Part shown: one piece after another, positions 34,527 through 44,620 of the stretch
Layout: the number at the start of each line of letters is the position of its first letter
How positions within the stretch are numbered: the stretch's first letter is position 1
Origin: a candidate division KSB1 bacterium
GTDB lineage: Bacteria; Zhuqueibacterota; Zhuqueibacteria; Thermofontimicrobiales; Thermofontimicrobiaceae
Reading direction: 5' to 3'
Length of the DNA: 64,000 nt
NCBI GenBank assembly: GCA_034506395.1
Contig: JAPDPQ010000014.1
Span: forward strand, 1-64,000
Position numbers and translations under genes: made by a program
Notes under the pieces: model-generated
Told to the model about the DNA's origin: nothing
The model's database searches: none
Seen by the model: only the letters and a program-made list of their open reading frames with translations

Positions 34527-37385
34527 ATGGAAATTTATCAAGAGGCATCACAAGCGACCGGATTATCGGTCAATGATGTGAAGAAGATTGAGGAATTGAT
34601 TTTGCGCAAAGGGACATTTTCTCAAGAGCGGGTTAAGAACGGATTGTATACTTTTTTTTGCAAGATCGGTATGGTGCCGTACTATTTTCAGACGACCCCG
34701 ATTGAGACCATCGCCAATCATATCGAATCGCTACTAGCGGCGGAAGTGATTGCTATCAATCGAGGAAGTAATCAGCTTGATGTGGATTTTGTGAGCGAAC
34801 GAGAAGATTCAGCGATGTATTTTGTGAATGATGATCACTATAAGGCGGTTGAGATCGAACGACGACTGGAGCGATTGTTTCCTGCTTACCGATTGCAAAG
34901 CTATCGAACCCCTGGTATCGATCTTGAATCCCATTTTAGAAGTTATTTTGCCTCTCGCCCTGATTATGTCCAACCTGACGCAGCGCCGACCGAAACCGAC
35001 ATCCACAAAGTCGCCGCGAAACAGTTTTTAGCCAGCGTGCCTGAAGAGACAAAGGAGCGATATCAAAGCCTCTTGAAGAAATCGATCATGTGGAATCAGC
35101 CGTATATCGAGGTGACTGAAGAGGTTCGTGGGGAAACCCGGTTTATGATCAGCGTCCCGCAAAATGGGGCATATCGTTTCTTATCTGGCATTTCAGACAT
35201 TATTAACTATTATGGGCTCGTGAGCAATCATAAATATGCAGAGCCGTTCTCCAATGGCAAGCTCATCATTTCAGTCTATCTCGATGCAGAAAAGACCAAG
35301 CCGCACATTGACGACATGGTCACTGATATCAGCCTTATCTATGTCAACCCTGAAAATGAATTGTCACCCCTAATTCGGAGCAATACGCTTTCGGTGCATG
35401 AGGCGTTCTACGCGCGCGGTGCATGGAAATTCACACACCAATTCTTGACCAGCTTTACAGATGAATATATGGCGATCTGGGCAGAACTGAAAGACCGTCC
35501 AGAGTTAGTCGATATTTTGAGCACCATGCGAACTCGGCTGGTGAAGGATTCCTATACCGAATCCCGCATCGTTCAAACTATTTTTAGCCACCCAGCTATC
35601 ATCAAAAAGCTGTATGCTCAATTTGAGGACAAATTCAATCCGCATAAACAATCCTCTGCCCAGCTTGAACCAATTGACATTGAATCTGTTGGGAATGAGA
35701 TCGATCGGGTGATTTTGCAGTCGTTTGTGCTGTTTAATGATGTTGTATTGAAGACAAATTTCTATAAGCGAAATAAGACATCATTAGCTTTCCGATTAGA
35801 TCCGAGCAAATTTCTAGACCCAATCGAATATAAGGAGAAGCCCTATGGGGTGTTTATGATCCTCGCCAAGGAGATGCGCGGCTTTCATGTTCGGTTCCGC
35901 GATATTGCCCGGGGTGGCATCCGCATTGTCAAGTCCCGCGACCAAGAAGACTACGACAAGAACTCAGACTCCATTTTCGATGAAAACTATAACCTGGCGT
36001 TTACGCAGCAGAAGAAAAATAAGGACATCCCAGAAGGCGGGTCGAAGGGGACGATTTTGCTCAATCTCGAATATCAGGATAAAGGAGAGTTGGCATTTGA
36101 GAAATATATCGATGGTCTGCTGGATGTCATTCTTCCTGATGAATCAATAAAAGATTATTTCGGCAAGGAGGAAATTTTATTTCTCGGTCCAGATGAAGGG
36201 ACGGCTGAATTGATGAGCTGGGCGTCATGGCGGGCAAAGCAGCGGGGCTATAAGTTCTGGAAGGCCATCTCCACGGGTAAACCTGTCAGCGAGGGAGGCA
36301 TCCCCCACGACTTGTATGGCATGACTACCAATTCGGTGCACGAATATGTGCTCGGAATTCTCAATAAGCTTGGGATCAAAGAAGAGAATATTACCAAGGC
36401 ACAAACTGGAGGCCCAGACGGCGATTTGGGAAGCAATGAGATCTTGATCTCTAAAGATAAAACGCTCTGTGTGATTGATGGCAGCGGCGTGCTGTATGAT
36501 CCTGAGGGGATTGATCGAGCTGAGTTGACTCGACTTGCCAAAAAACGCGTCATGGTGGAGCACTTCGATAAAAATAAATTGAGCAAAAAGGGCTTCTTTG
36601 TTCATATCAATGATCGAAATGTCAAATTGCCAGATGGTACGCTAGTTGAAAGCGGTCTGGCATTTCGGAATACATTTCATCTCAACCCCATTTTAAAGGC
36701 CGATTTGTTCGTTCCCTGTGGCGGTCGTCCCAATTCAGTGAATATTCAAAATTGGAAGCAAATGCTGGACGAGAATGGGGCCCCGCGTTTCAAATATATC
36801 GTTGAAGGCGCCAATTTATTTCTCACTCAGCAAGCGCGACTGGAGCTTGAAAAAAAGGGCGTCATCATTTTCAAGGATGCCTCGGCCAATAAAGGAGGGG
36901 TGACGTCATCCTCCCTGGAAGTGTTGGCATCATTGGCATTGACGGATGAGGAATACGAGCGTCTCATGTGCGTGAAGGACGGGGTGATCCCAGAATTCCG
37001 CAAGAATTATGTGAACGATGTCATTGGCATCATCCGCGAAAATGCACGGCTCGAATTCGAAGTGATTTGGAAAGAAAACCAAAAATCCAAAACACCAATG
37101 GCTATTTTATCGGATCAATTGAGTGATAAGATCAATAAGGTCACCGATTCCATCCATCGCTCCGATTTATTTGATGATTTGGCCCTGCGAAAGGCGGTGA
37201 TCGAGCGGCACTGCCCTGCGGCATTGGTCAAATTGCTGGGCATCGACGAAATTTTGGCACGCGTTCCGGAAAATTATCAGCGCGCCATTGTCTCCTCGTG
37301 GCTGGCAAGCCATTTTATTTACGAATTCGGCCTGGATGCCGACGAGATCGATTTCCATAGCTTCTTGCGCCGATTTGCCTGCTAA
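34527..37385 (+). CDS. Large NAD-type glutamate dehydrogenase
   Basis: This enzyme should interconvert glutamate and 2-oxoglutarate plus ammonia with NAD. At 952 residues it belongs to the large (about 110 kDa) class related to fungal Gdh2, not the usual 50-kDa hexamer. The N-terminal ~430 residues are a poorly conserved regulatory part. The catalytic core has FRDIARGGIRIVKSRD, PEGGSKGTIL with the substrate-binding Lys, LGPDEGTAELMSWAS, and the NAD-domain motifs TGGPDGDLGSNEI, CVIDGSGVLYDPEG, VPCGGRPNSVN, VEGANLFLTQQAR and ANKGGVTSSSLEVLA. GGAG precedes the ATG. It stands alone, behind its own promoter, and probably acts in amino-acid catabolism. Confidence 0.92.
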   Translation: MEIYQEASQATGLSVNDVKKIEELILRKGTFSQERVKNGLYTFFCKIGMVPYYFQTTPIETIANHIESLLAAEVIAINRGSNQLDVDFVSEREDSAMYFVNDDHYKAVEIERRLERLFPAYRLQSYRTPGIDLESHFRSYFASRPDYVQPDAAPTETDIHKVAAKQFLASVPEETKERYQSLLKKSIMWNQPYIEVTEEVRGETRFMISVPQNGAYRFLSGISDIINYYGLVSNHKYAEPFSNGKLIISVYLDAEKTKPHIDDMVTDISLIYVNPENELSPLIRSNTLSVHEAFYARGAWKFTHQFLTSFTDEYMAIWAELKDRPELVDILSTMRTRLVKDSYTESRIVQTIFSHPAIIKKLYAQFEDKFNPHKQSSAQLEPIDIESVGNEIDRVILQSFVLFNDVVLKTNFYKRNKTSLAFRLDPSKFLDPIEYKEKPYGVFMILAKEMRGFHVRFRDIARGGIRIVKSRDQEDYDKNSDSIFDENYNLAFTQQKKNKDIPEGGSKGTILLNLEYQDKGELAFEKYIDGLLDVILPDESIKDYFGKEEILFLGPDEGTAELMSWASWRAKQRGYKFWKAISTGKPVSEGGIPHDLYGMTTNSVHEYVLGILNKLGIKEENITKAQTGGPDGDLGSNEILISKDKTLCVIDGSGVLYDPEGIDRAELTRLAKKRVMVEHFDKNKLSKKGFFVHINDRNVKLPDGTLVESGLAFRNTFHLNPILKADLFVPCGGRPNSVNIQNWKQMLDENGAPRFKYIVEGANLFLTQQARLELEKKGVIIFKDASANKGGVTSSSLEVLASLALTDEEYERLMCVKDGVIPEFRKNYVNDVIGIIRENARLEFEVIWKENQKSKTPMAILSDQLSDKINKVTDSIHRSDLFDDLALRKAVIERHCPAALVKLLGIDEILARVPENYQRAIVSSWLASHFIYEFGLDADEIDFHSFLRRFAC

Positions 37386-37838
37386 TTGGGAGAAGGGCTC
37401 GTCGCCTAATTTTTGCCATCCGTTCATATCGAATGTCAAGGCAAGAATTCTGAAAAATTGAAATCGATATCATCCCAATGCACCAGCGTCGGGCGGTGAG
37501 GAATTTCTTAAATCTTCAATACTCAAAAAAGTTTCTTTACCGCCCGCGGCCGGGTGCGTGCAACAAATCAATACTTGAGAGTTTTGCAAGAGCCTATTAT
37601 CAATTCTCGAATAAATGCTGGCTTTTTAGACGGAATTTCGGCAATAGACGAATTGAAAATCGAGTTGTGACGATTAGCTTATGGTGCAAGTTTTTTCACT
37701 GGATGAGTATGCAATTTGATGCCAGAAATAGCTGAATAGCTGAAGGCTGTTCATTTCAGCAGTCAAAAAATAAAGGCTTAGCAGTGATATAAATTGTTGC
37801 GAGGTGGCATTATTGTTGCAATGTTTAAATAAAAGTAA

Positions 37839-37875
37839 GGTCACAAATGGGGAGGGATAAAAACCATTTGTGACC
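37839..37875. promoter_or_regulatory. 12-bp perfect inverted repeat
   Basis: GGTCACAAATGG (37839-37850) and CCATTTGTGACC (37864-37875) flank 13 bases in the 884-base gap 37386-38269. There is no T-run, so it is not a simple terminator; it may be an operator or RNA hairpin ahead of the TonB receptor gene. The rest of the gap shows no gene I can support. Confidence 0.45.
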
Positions 37876-38269
37876 TAATTGGAGGTTTTGATGCACGAAA
37901 TTTATGGGGTTGGAATTGCCGTTCCAACGAAAGGAATTTTTTCGTGCATTCCTTCCTACGCCAACATTCCATATTAAGTTTCCAGAAAAATTTTAAATTT
38001 TTTTGACAGCGAAGCGAGCATGATAGAATTCTGTCGATCGCCATTCTGAGCTAATGTCCTCAAAGCGAGAGCAGGGCGTGATCTCGGAATGCGATATTAT
38101 TTCTTATTGAGAGCGAACAGACGCCGCTGGTGAATGAGAAGGGACATTCGCATCAGGTTGGAGACATCTCATCATCAACCAATTCAGCGAGGAAACCAAT
38201 ACCTAAATTTCAAATTGAATCAGACTCGCCAGTCTGATAACCCTTTAACCAAATCTGGGAGGTGTTAAA

Positions 38270-41200
38270 TTGAGAGTTACAAGAGCACTTTTGGGTATTG
38301 CTCCTGGAGCATTGTTGATTGCCTTGCTGCTATGGAGCGTGACGTTCGGTGGAACTACTGGCAAGTTGGCGGGATTCGTAAAAGATGCTGAGACGGGCTC
38401 ACCATTGCCAGGAGTGAACGTCGTTCTACAGGGGACAACCATGGGCGCGGCCTCTGGCATGGATGGTTACTTTTTTATCATCAACATCCCGCCAGGGAGA
38501 TATACGATCAAGGCGAGCATGATCGGCTATCAGCCTCAGGTTGTAGATGTGACCATTCGGGTGGATTTGACTACGAAAGTTAATTTTGAACTAAAGCCGA
38601 CTGTAATGGACTTAGGGCAGACCGTGACTGTGACGGCGGAGCGGCCACTGATCGAGCCAGAGGTGACCAGTAAACGGGCCACGGTGACGGCGGAGATGAT
38701 TCAGAATATGCCAGTCAGAACCGCGCAAGATATCATGACCATGCAATCCGGAGTGATAATGATGGATGAAGGTCAAAAGATCCCCGGGTTTGAGACGCGG
38801 GGCATCGATCAGGTTCATGTGCGCGGTGGTCGTAGTGGCGAAATCGCCTACATGGTCGATGGCATGTACGTGGAGGATGCGATTTATGCTGGCATGGGCA
38901 CCAGTGTGAACCGCGTCGCCATCCAAGAACTGACCACTATCATCGGCGCGTTTGATGCCGAATACGGCGAAGCCCAGTCCGCGGTGGTGAACATCGTCAC
39001 GAAAGAGGGTGGCACCAAGTTCGATATTTATTCGGAGTTCAACACCAGCAAAATTTCTGGCCTCTGGTCAAAAGCAGATGATGTGCGCGATGCCCATCAG
39101 GCCATCGGCTCGATCTCTGGTCCTGTGCCGTTCATCAAAGGCATGACGTTCTTTATCTCTGGCGAGCAAAGCTATCGCCGACCTTATTACTATAAGTTCG
39201 ATAATCACATCTACGATACCACACCACTCAACGACATTCTCGATAAGCCAGATGATCCGCGATATCAGAAGATCCTCCAGCAGATCAAGGACGGGATCAT
39301 CACCGAGGTGAAAAACATCAATCAATTGCGCAACAATGAGAGCTATTATTATGTTGGCGATGTGCTTCGGGAATGGCATACTGGGGCGTGGCGCAAAGCC
39401 TGGCGCTATCGAGCAGATTGGGATGGTGATGGCCATGCTGAGCCGATAGCCTGGGATGATGTGGCTGGTTGGCGCAGCTTTGGTTTTAACAAGTATTGGG
39501 ATTTCACCTCGAAGTTGAGTTGGCGCATCTCGCCCAATATCAAATTGATGATCCCGATCCGGTTCAATCAGCGCATCCAAAAAAGCTGGGCAAGTGCCTG
39601 GACTTTTGCTATGGAAGGGCGTAATGTTTTAGATGATAGAACCGATCAACAGACTTTGATTTTCACTCATCAAATCACCCCTAAATTATTTTATGAACTG
39701 CGCGCCTCGCGATTCTTCAAAGGCCGATCCTATTTGGTCCATGGGATCGATCATCATCGACTTACCCCAGGCCATGCCGATGAGTTCTCCGAAGCCTATC
39801 GGTTTTTCTATAATGATCCAACCATCTCAGTGGATTTCGGGCCACAAGAATATCCTACTGGCATCTATTCAAATGGATTCTATGTGCCGATGCGATTCCT
39901 TCGCTATGACACCTTAAGCGACGGGCGAATCCGGCATGTATATGATGGATCGGCAGAGCAATACTGGAATTTCAATTTTCAGCAATCGCTGCAATTCAAG
40001 GGGGATGTGACCTGGCAGGCCCATCGCGCGCATCAATTCAAGATCGGACTCGAATATAAAACCTTTGGTTGGAAGGACAAATTATTCGGCAAAGATGTGG
40101 GCGGCATTCGTTTCCTGGAGTACCAATACCCATATTTGTCGCGGGGGTATCCCTCCTTTTACCATCTGAAACCTGAGGAATTTGCTGCTTACATCCAGGA
40201 CAAAATGGATTTCAAAAACTTTATCGTGAACATCGGCTATCGATTGGACTATGCCAATTCCAAAGGCCGTGCTTGGAGGGATTGGTCGGATCCTAAATCC
40301 GGGGTCGTAACTGGTAAAAAGAAATTTCAATTTAGTCCCCGAATCGGTGTCGGCCATCCCATTACCGATCGGGCCACATTCCATTTCAATTATGGCCATT
40401 TCTTCCAGGTGCCAGATTATCGCGACCTGTACACCAACCAGCATCTCGATCTGAACGCACCGCAGCCGTTCTTTGGATGGGCCAATATGGATGCGCAACG
40501 AACTATCTCCTATGAAGCAGGGGTGGATTATCAGATCAGCGATTTTTGGGCGGTGCGCGTGGCTGCATGGGCCAAAGAGAACAACGGCAATGCCGGCAGC
40601 TTCCGTATTTCCGGCTTCGATCCCGACAGCCTTGGCGGCTATACCTATGGCATCATCACCAATAACGACTTCGGCAGCTCACGGGGGATCGATTTAACGA
40701 TTGAAAAAAGCTTGAGCGACAATTATTTCGGAAAAATCGAATACACGTATTCGGTCTCTAAAATGAACCAGTTCTACTCCTGGTCCGGTTATTGGGACGG
40801 TGTGACTGCCGAAACCGTGGCCAAAAAAGAATACCTCTCTCCCGTTGATGCCCCGCATCAATTGACCGGATTTTTTGGGATTCAATTTCTCAAAGGTGGC
40901 GGGCCAAATTTGTGGGGATTTAAACCGCTGCAAAACTTTGTCATGCAATATATTCTCAGGTTGCGCAGTGGCTACCCATATACCCCCACAATTGGCGGCC
41001 AAGCGTTGGAACCCAACACGGCGCGCCGGCCCATGGTCTATACCGTGGATGCGATTTTCCGCAAAGATTTCACCATGTTCAATCAGATTCGGGCTGGTGT
41101 CAGGATCGAGGTTCATAACTTATTTGATCGTAAAAATGTGCTGCAAGTTTATTCGGAAACCGGTAGCCCCACCGATCCAAACCCTGGCTACAGCAAAACC

Positions 41201-41281
41201 AATTACAGTACGAACTGGGATAATCCATGGTTCTGGATGCCAGGGCGGAGCATTGATGTTGGATTGGTGATTGAAATGTAA
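38270..41281 (+). CDS. TonB-dependent receptor with carboxypeptidase-regulatory-like N-terminus
   Basis: The 1003-residue protein starts at TTG 38270 with GGGAGG upstream. After the signal peptide comes a CarboxypepD_reg-like domain (GKLAGFVKDAETGSPLPGVN, MDGYFFIINIPPGRYTIKAS; residues ~28-115), then a plug domain (RTAQDIMTMQSGV, VHVRGGRSGEIAYMVDGM, AEYGEAQSAVVNIVTKEGG), and a long beta-barrel ending in aromatic strands (DNPWFWMPGRSIDVGLVIEM). This SusC-like layout is typical of FCB bacteria and imports or exports large substrates using TonB. The next two genes on the same strand encode a T9SS-like secreted protein and a PorV-like protein, so the three probably act together at the outer membrane. 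Substrate unknown. Confidence 0.93.
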   Translation: MRVTRALLGIAPGALLIALLLWSVTFGGTTGKLAGFVKDAETGSPLPGVNVVLQGTTMGAASGMDGYFFIINIPPGRYTIKASMIGYQPQVVDVTIRVDLTTKVNFELKPTVMDLGQTVTVTAERPLIEPEVTSKRATVTAEMIQNMPVRTAQDIMTMQSGVIMMDEGQKIPGFETRGIDQVHVRGGRSGEIAYMVDGMYVEDAIYAGMGTSVNRVAIQELTTIIGAFDAEYGEAQSAVVNIVTKEGGTKFDIYSEFNTSKISGLWSKADDVRDAHQAIGSISGPVPFIKGMTFFISGEQSYRRPYYYKFDNHIYDTTPLNDILDKPDDPRYQKILQQIKDGIITEVKNINQLRNNESYYYVGDVLREWHTGAWRKAWRYRADWDGDGHAEPIAWDDVAGWRSFGFNKYWDFTSKLSWRISPNIKLMIPIRFNQRIQKSWASAWTFAMEGRNVLDDRTDQQTLIFTHQITPKLFYELRASRFFKGRSYLVHGIDHHRLTPGHADEFSEAYRFFYNDPTISVDFGPQEYPTGIYSNGFYVPMRFLRYDTLSDGRIRHVYDGSAEQYWNFNFQQSLQFKGDVTWQAHRAHQFKIGLEYKTFGWKDKLFGKDVGGIRFLEYQYPYLSRGYPSFYHLKPEEFAAYIQDKMDFKNFIVNIGYRLDYANSKGRAWRDWSDPKSGVVTGKKKFQFSPRIGVGHPITDRATFHFNYGHFFQVPDYRDLYTNQHLDLNAPQPFFGWANMDAQRTISYEAGVDYQISDFWAVRVAAWAKENNGNAGSFRISGFDPDSLGGYTYGIITNNDFGSSRGIDLTIEKSLSDNYFGKIEYTYSVSKMNQFYSWSGYWDGVTAETVAKKEYLSPVDAPHQLTGFFGIQFLKGGGPNLWGFKPLQNFVMQYILRLRSGYPYTPTIGGQALEPNTARRPMVYTVDAIFRKDFTMFNQIRAGVRIEVHNLFDRKNVLQVYSETGSPTDPNPGYSKTNYSTNWDNPWFWMPGRSIDVGLVIEM

Positions 41282-41410
41282 AATACAGATCGCTGACCAA
41301 TCTGAAAGAGCATATTTTCACCGATTGTCAATAAGATCATTTGAGCAGCGATTCATAATGATCTGTCAAATTACTGGTTCATGGAATTGAATCAAGCGGA
41401 GGAAAAATTG

Positions 41411-44400
41411 ATGAAAAGATCGATAAGCTACGGCATGGTCCTTTTGCTGATATGGATCCTCAGCATTGTGACTGTTTTTGCCGCAGACGTGAAAAAAGAA
41501 AAATCACTCAATAAGCCAGCCCATACGATCGATTTGGCGGTTGGTTTGTTGGATGCTGGGAAAGTGCAACATGCGGTTTTTAATGATGGCTGGTTATCCA
41601 CCTGGAACTATCGGACCAAGGTCCCAGCGGTTTTCTATAAAGGGTGGTCTTATATCCCAGATTTAACGATGATGATCGGTGTGCCAGAAGACCCTGCCTG
41701 GACACCCTATACGAAGGATTTAAAAACCGGCTTACCAAAATTGAAGGGCCCATCCGTCTCTGAGAAGTTTGCTGCAAATGATTGGGGGCCGAAGGCAGGT
41801 TCCTACGGGAAAACCCATTCTGGGGACATGACCTTTGGGCAGGTATTAGCTGGAACCTCGTTGGACAATTATCCATTGATGGCCACCAGTACCTACCCAT
41901 TGAGCTGGCCTAAAAACGAAGAAGGATATCGAGTCTGGCCGGGCATGTGGGCGGTCGATCCCAATACCGGCAAAATCGCCTGGGACTCGGTGGCAGCAAG
42001 CCAATTCGATTTCACCAATCCCACCCGTCCCTGGAAATATTGTCCAACCTCTCGGGATACTGTCCTTGTGGGCAAATTTTTCTCCGATAAAGAGATTTTC
42101 TTCAGCATGACCGACTATGATTTGACGAATCTTGGCCAGGTGTACGCTGAAAGCGATGGCGATACCACGCAGGGATATAAGCTGGGGTTACAGCTGGATG
42201 TCTCCGCCCTTTCTTACGGCCGCTCTTACGCAGAAGATATCATCTTTTTCCCCATGAAAATCATTAATAATAGCCCCTACAATTACCATGATGTTTACGT
42301 GGGATTTTACAACGATACCGACGTCCCAGAATACAATTTGAGCGGAACCTTGAACGACCGAATGGACTGGATGACATTCATCACCAGCGAGTACGATGCG
42401 GAAAAGGATACCACTTATCATTACAACATGGCATATATTTATGACTGGAGATATGGTGGTGGCGAACCGTTTCCTGGTCCTGAATACAAGGTCATTCCTG
42501 CGCTGAAGATTTTGGAGACGCCACCTTCTCCGCGGGACATTGACTTGGATGGGGATGGAGTGATCGATATATTTAAGGGTGAGCAGCTTGGTATTACAGG
42601 CTGGCATTGGTTCGAGTGGGAACAGCGGCCTGGGCAAGTGGACAACACTCGCTTGGAATTGATCACCTATAAGATTTTAGCTGGGGATAACACCGACATT
42701 TTGCCAGAGGAAGATAATGCCTACTTCTGGCCTGCCCCTGATGGCAAGCTGAACCCCCACTTCGATTCCCCGGCCGGAATCCGAGAGATGTTTCCAACTG
42801 GTACCGACTGCGTATTCATCATGAGTTCAGGCCCTTTTGATCTGGCTGCTGGCGACACTACCGTGTTCTCGTTCGCATTGGTAATGGGGGATGATACTTC
42901 GGATGTGAAGTTCAATGCCAGAAATGCCCAGTTCATGTACGAATTAAATTACCAGGGCGCTGACCCACCACCGACACCCACGGTCTGGGCCGTCCCTGGC
43001 GACGGGCAGGTCACGCTCTACTGGGATGATAAGGCGGAGCAGGCGGTTGATCTGATGACCAAATATCGCGATTTTGAAGGATATCGAATTTACCGTACCA
43101 CCTCGGACCCTGTTAACAACCAATGGGGAGATAAAATTTATGACGGTTATGGTCAGGAAGTTGGTTTTGTCCCGATTGCCCAATTCGATCTCGTCAACAA
43201 CATCTCCGGGCTCGATCCACAACACCCCCATCTGAACCTTGGTAACAATACTGGTCTCGTCCATATGTATGTCGATAAAAACCTCACCAATGGCAAGACC
43301 TATTGGTATTCAGTCACGGCTTATGATCGGGGTGTTCGGGAAGACCCAGAGTTGAACCCCGATGGATGGGCTCCATTGAACTCACTCGAGTGCTCGAAGG
43401 GAATCAACCCATCTGCCTCATCCAATTTGGTCATGGTTGTTCCAGGCAAAACGCCAAGTAACTTTGTGCCATCGGATATCCATGTCGAGCCGCTGGAGGG
43501 GAGCTACGCTAAACATACCTTCACCGTTAAAATCATCGATCAATTCGCCATCACTGGTCACGATTATTTGATCACCTTTGATCAAACAACGTCGCCGGGC
43601 AGAACGCTATTCAATTTGTTCGATGAACAAGCCAATAAATATATTATCGAGAAATCTCCCAATATCAATGGAGAAGTCTCCCCCATTTTTGATGGGATGA
43701 CCTTGGCCATTAAGCAGAATTTTAGCGCTGTGGTATTTGATCCCGATTCAATTGAATGGTTCCATAACACACCAGGAACTCCATCTGTTGGCAATTGGAT
43801 TTTCTCGGGCGGGATCTCGACGAAAGAGCCATTCGATTGGGAGATTCGGTTCACCGAAGAGCCTGACACCGCTTTCTTCCCAACAACCTATATTGTCCCG
43901 TTCGAAATTTGGAACTTGACATTGAATAAGAAGGCGAGATTTGCGCATTATCCGCCGCCCAATCCGGCTGACACGACGCAGGAGATGCGCAACACCTGGA
44001 CCAGCGGAGATGAGCTCAAGGTTCAGGAGGTTGTTGGTGGAAAGAGTGTATTCACTTTTACATTTAAATTAACCGCCCCACCGCCAAGAATCGATACAAG
44101 CATCGTTGGCGGCAACATTGTCATCACCAAAGTTGACACCAGCCGACGACCAGTTGCGGGGGATGTGCTACGCCTGATCACGGGCAAGCCGTTCAAAGAG
44201 GGGCGAGATCGGTTCCGAATTAAAACGGCTAAATACACCACCCGAGAAGCCGTGAAGAGCGATCTTGAAAACGTCAAGGTGGTGCCGAATCCCTATTTCC
44301 TCGCAGCAGAGTGGGAGTTCGATCGTAACCACCGTAAACTTGCATTTATTAATTTGCCCGCCGTGTGCGACATCCATATTTACACGTTGAGTGGGGAACG

Positions 44401-44557
44401 GGTGATTACGCTGCACCATGATCATCCAACCGACGGCTGGGAATGGTGGAATCTCCTATCGTTCAATCAACAGGAGATCGCCTACGGCTGTTATCTCTAT
44501 GTGGTGGAGACGCCCAACGGTCTTAAGAAAATGGGCAAGTTCGTGGTGTTGCGATAA
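41411..44557 (+). CDS. Large secreted protein with T9SS-like C-terminal sorting domain
   Basis: From ATG 41411 (GGAGG nine bases upstream) the 1048-residue protein has a signal peptide (MVLLLIWILSIVTVFAADV). Much of it is beta-rich with Asp/Gly/Trp-rich segments. A fibronectin-III-like unit lies around residues 525-640 (PTVWAVPGDGQVTLYWDDK, GYRIYRTTSDP, YWYSVTAYDRGV). The last ~90 residues (NVKVVPNPYFLAAEW, CDIHIYTLSGERVITL, YGCYLYVVETPNGLKKMGKF) match the Por secretion-system sorting domain. I recognise no enzyme motif. It lies between a TonB receptor and a PorV-like gene, which fits a surface-exposed partner of that receptor. Confidence 0.88.
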   Translation: MKRSISYGMVLLLIWILSIVTVFAADVKKEKSLNKPAHTIDLAVGLLDAGKVQHAVFNDGWLSTWNYRTKVPAVFYKGWSYIPDLTMMIGVPEDPAWTPYTKDLKTGLPKLKGPSVSEKFAANDWGPKAGSYGKTHSGDMTFGQVLAGTSLDNYPLMATSTYPLSWPKNEEGYRVWPGMWAVDPNTGKIAWDSVAASQFDFTNPTRPWKYCPTSRDTVLVGKFFSDKEIFFSMTDYDLTNLGQVYAESDGDTTQGYKLGLQLDVSALSYGRSYAEDIIFFPMKIINNSPYNYHDVYVGFYNDTDVPEYNLSGTLNDRMDWMTFITSEYDAEKDTTYHYNMAYIYDWRYGGGEPFPGPEYKVIPALKILETPPSPRDIDLDGDGVIDIFKGEQLGITGWHWFEWEQRPGQVDNTRLELITYKILAGDNTDILPEEDNAYFWPAPDGKLNPHFDSPAGIREMFPTGTDCVFIMSSGPFDLAAGDTTVFSFALVMGDDTSDVKFNARNAQFMYELNYQGADPPPTPTVWAVPGDGQVTLYWDDKAEQAVDLMTKYRDFEGYRIYRTTSDPVNNQWGDKIYDGYGQEVGFVPIAQFDLVNNISGLDPQHPHLNLGNNTGLVHMYVDKNLTNGKTYWYSVTAYDRGVREDPELNPDGWAPLNSLECSKGINPSASSNLVMVVPGKTPSNFVPSDIHVEPLEGSYAKHTFTVKIIDQFAITGHDYLITFDQTTSPGRTLFNLFDEQANKYIIEKSPNINGEVSPIFDGMTLAIKQNFSAVVFDPDSIEWFHNTPGTPSVGNWIFSGGISTKEPFDWEIRFTEEPDTAFFPTTYIVPFEIWNLTLNKKARFAHYPPPNPADTTQEMRNTWTSGDELKVQEVVGGKSVFTFTFKLTAPPPRIDTSIVGGNIVITKVDTSRRPVAGDVLRLITGKPFKEGRDRFRIKTAKYTTREAVKSDLENVKVVPNPYFLAAEWEFDRNHRKLAFINLPAVCDIHIYTLSGERVITLHHDHPTDGWEWWNLLSFNQQEIAYGCYLYVVETPNGLKKMGKFVVLR

Positions 44558-44620
44558 TTGCATAGTTCGGATTAATTCAGCCCGAAACGAGAGCAATTTT
44601 CAAATAAGGAGAAATGGCAA

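Noticed and set aside
37478..37735. 85-codon plus-strand frame after the glutamate dehydrogenase gene
   Set aside because: Composition is unlike a real protein, and no ribosome site or family resemblance is seen.
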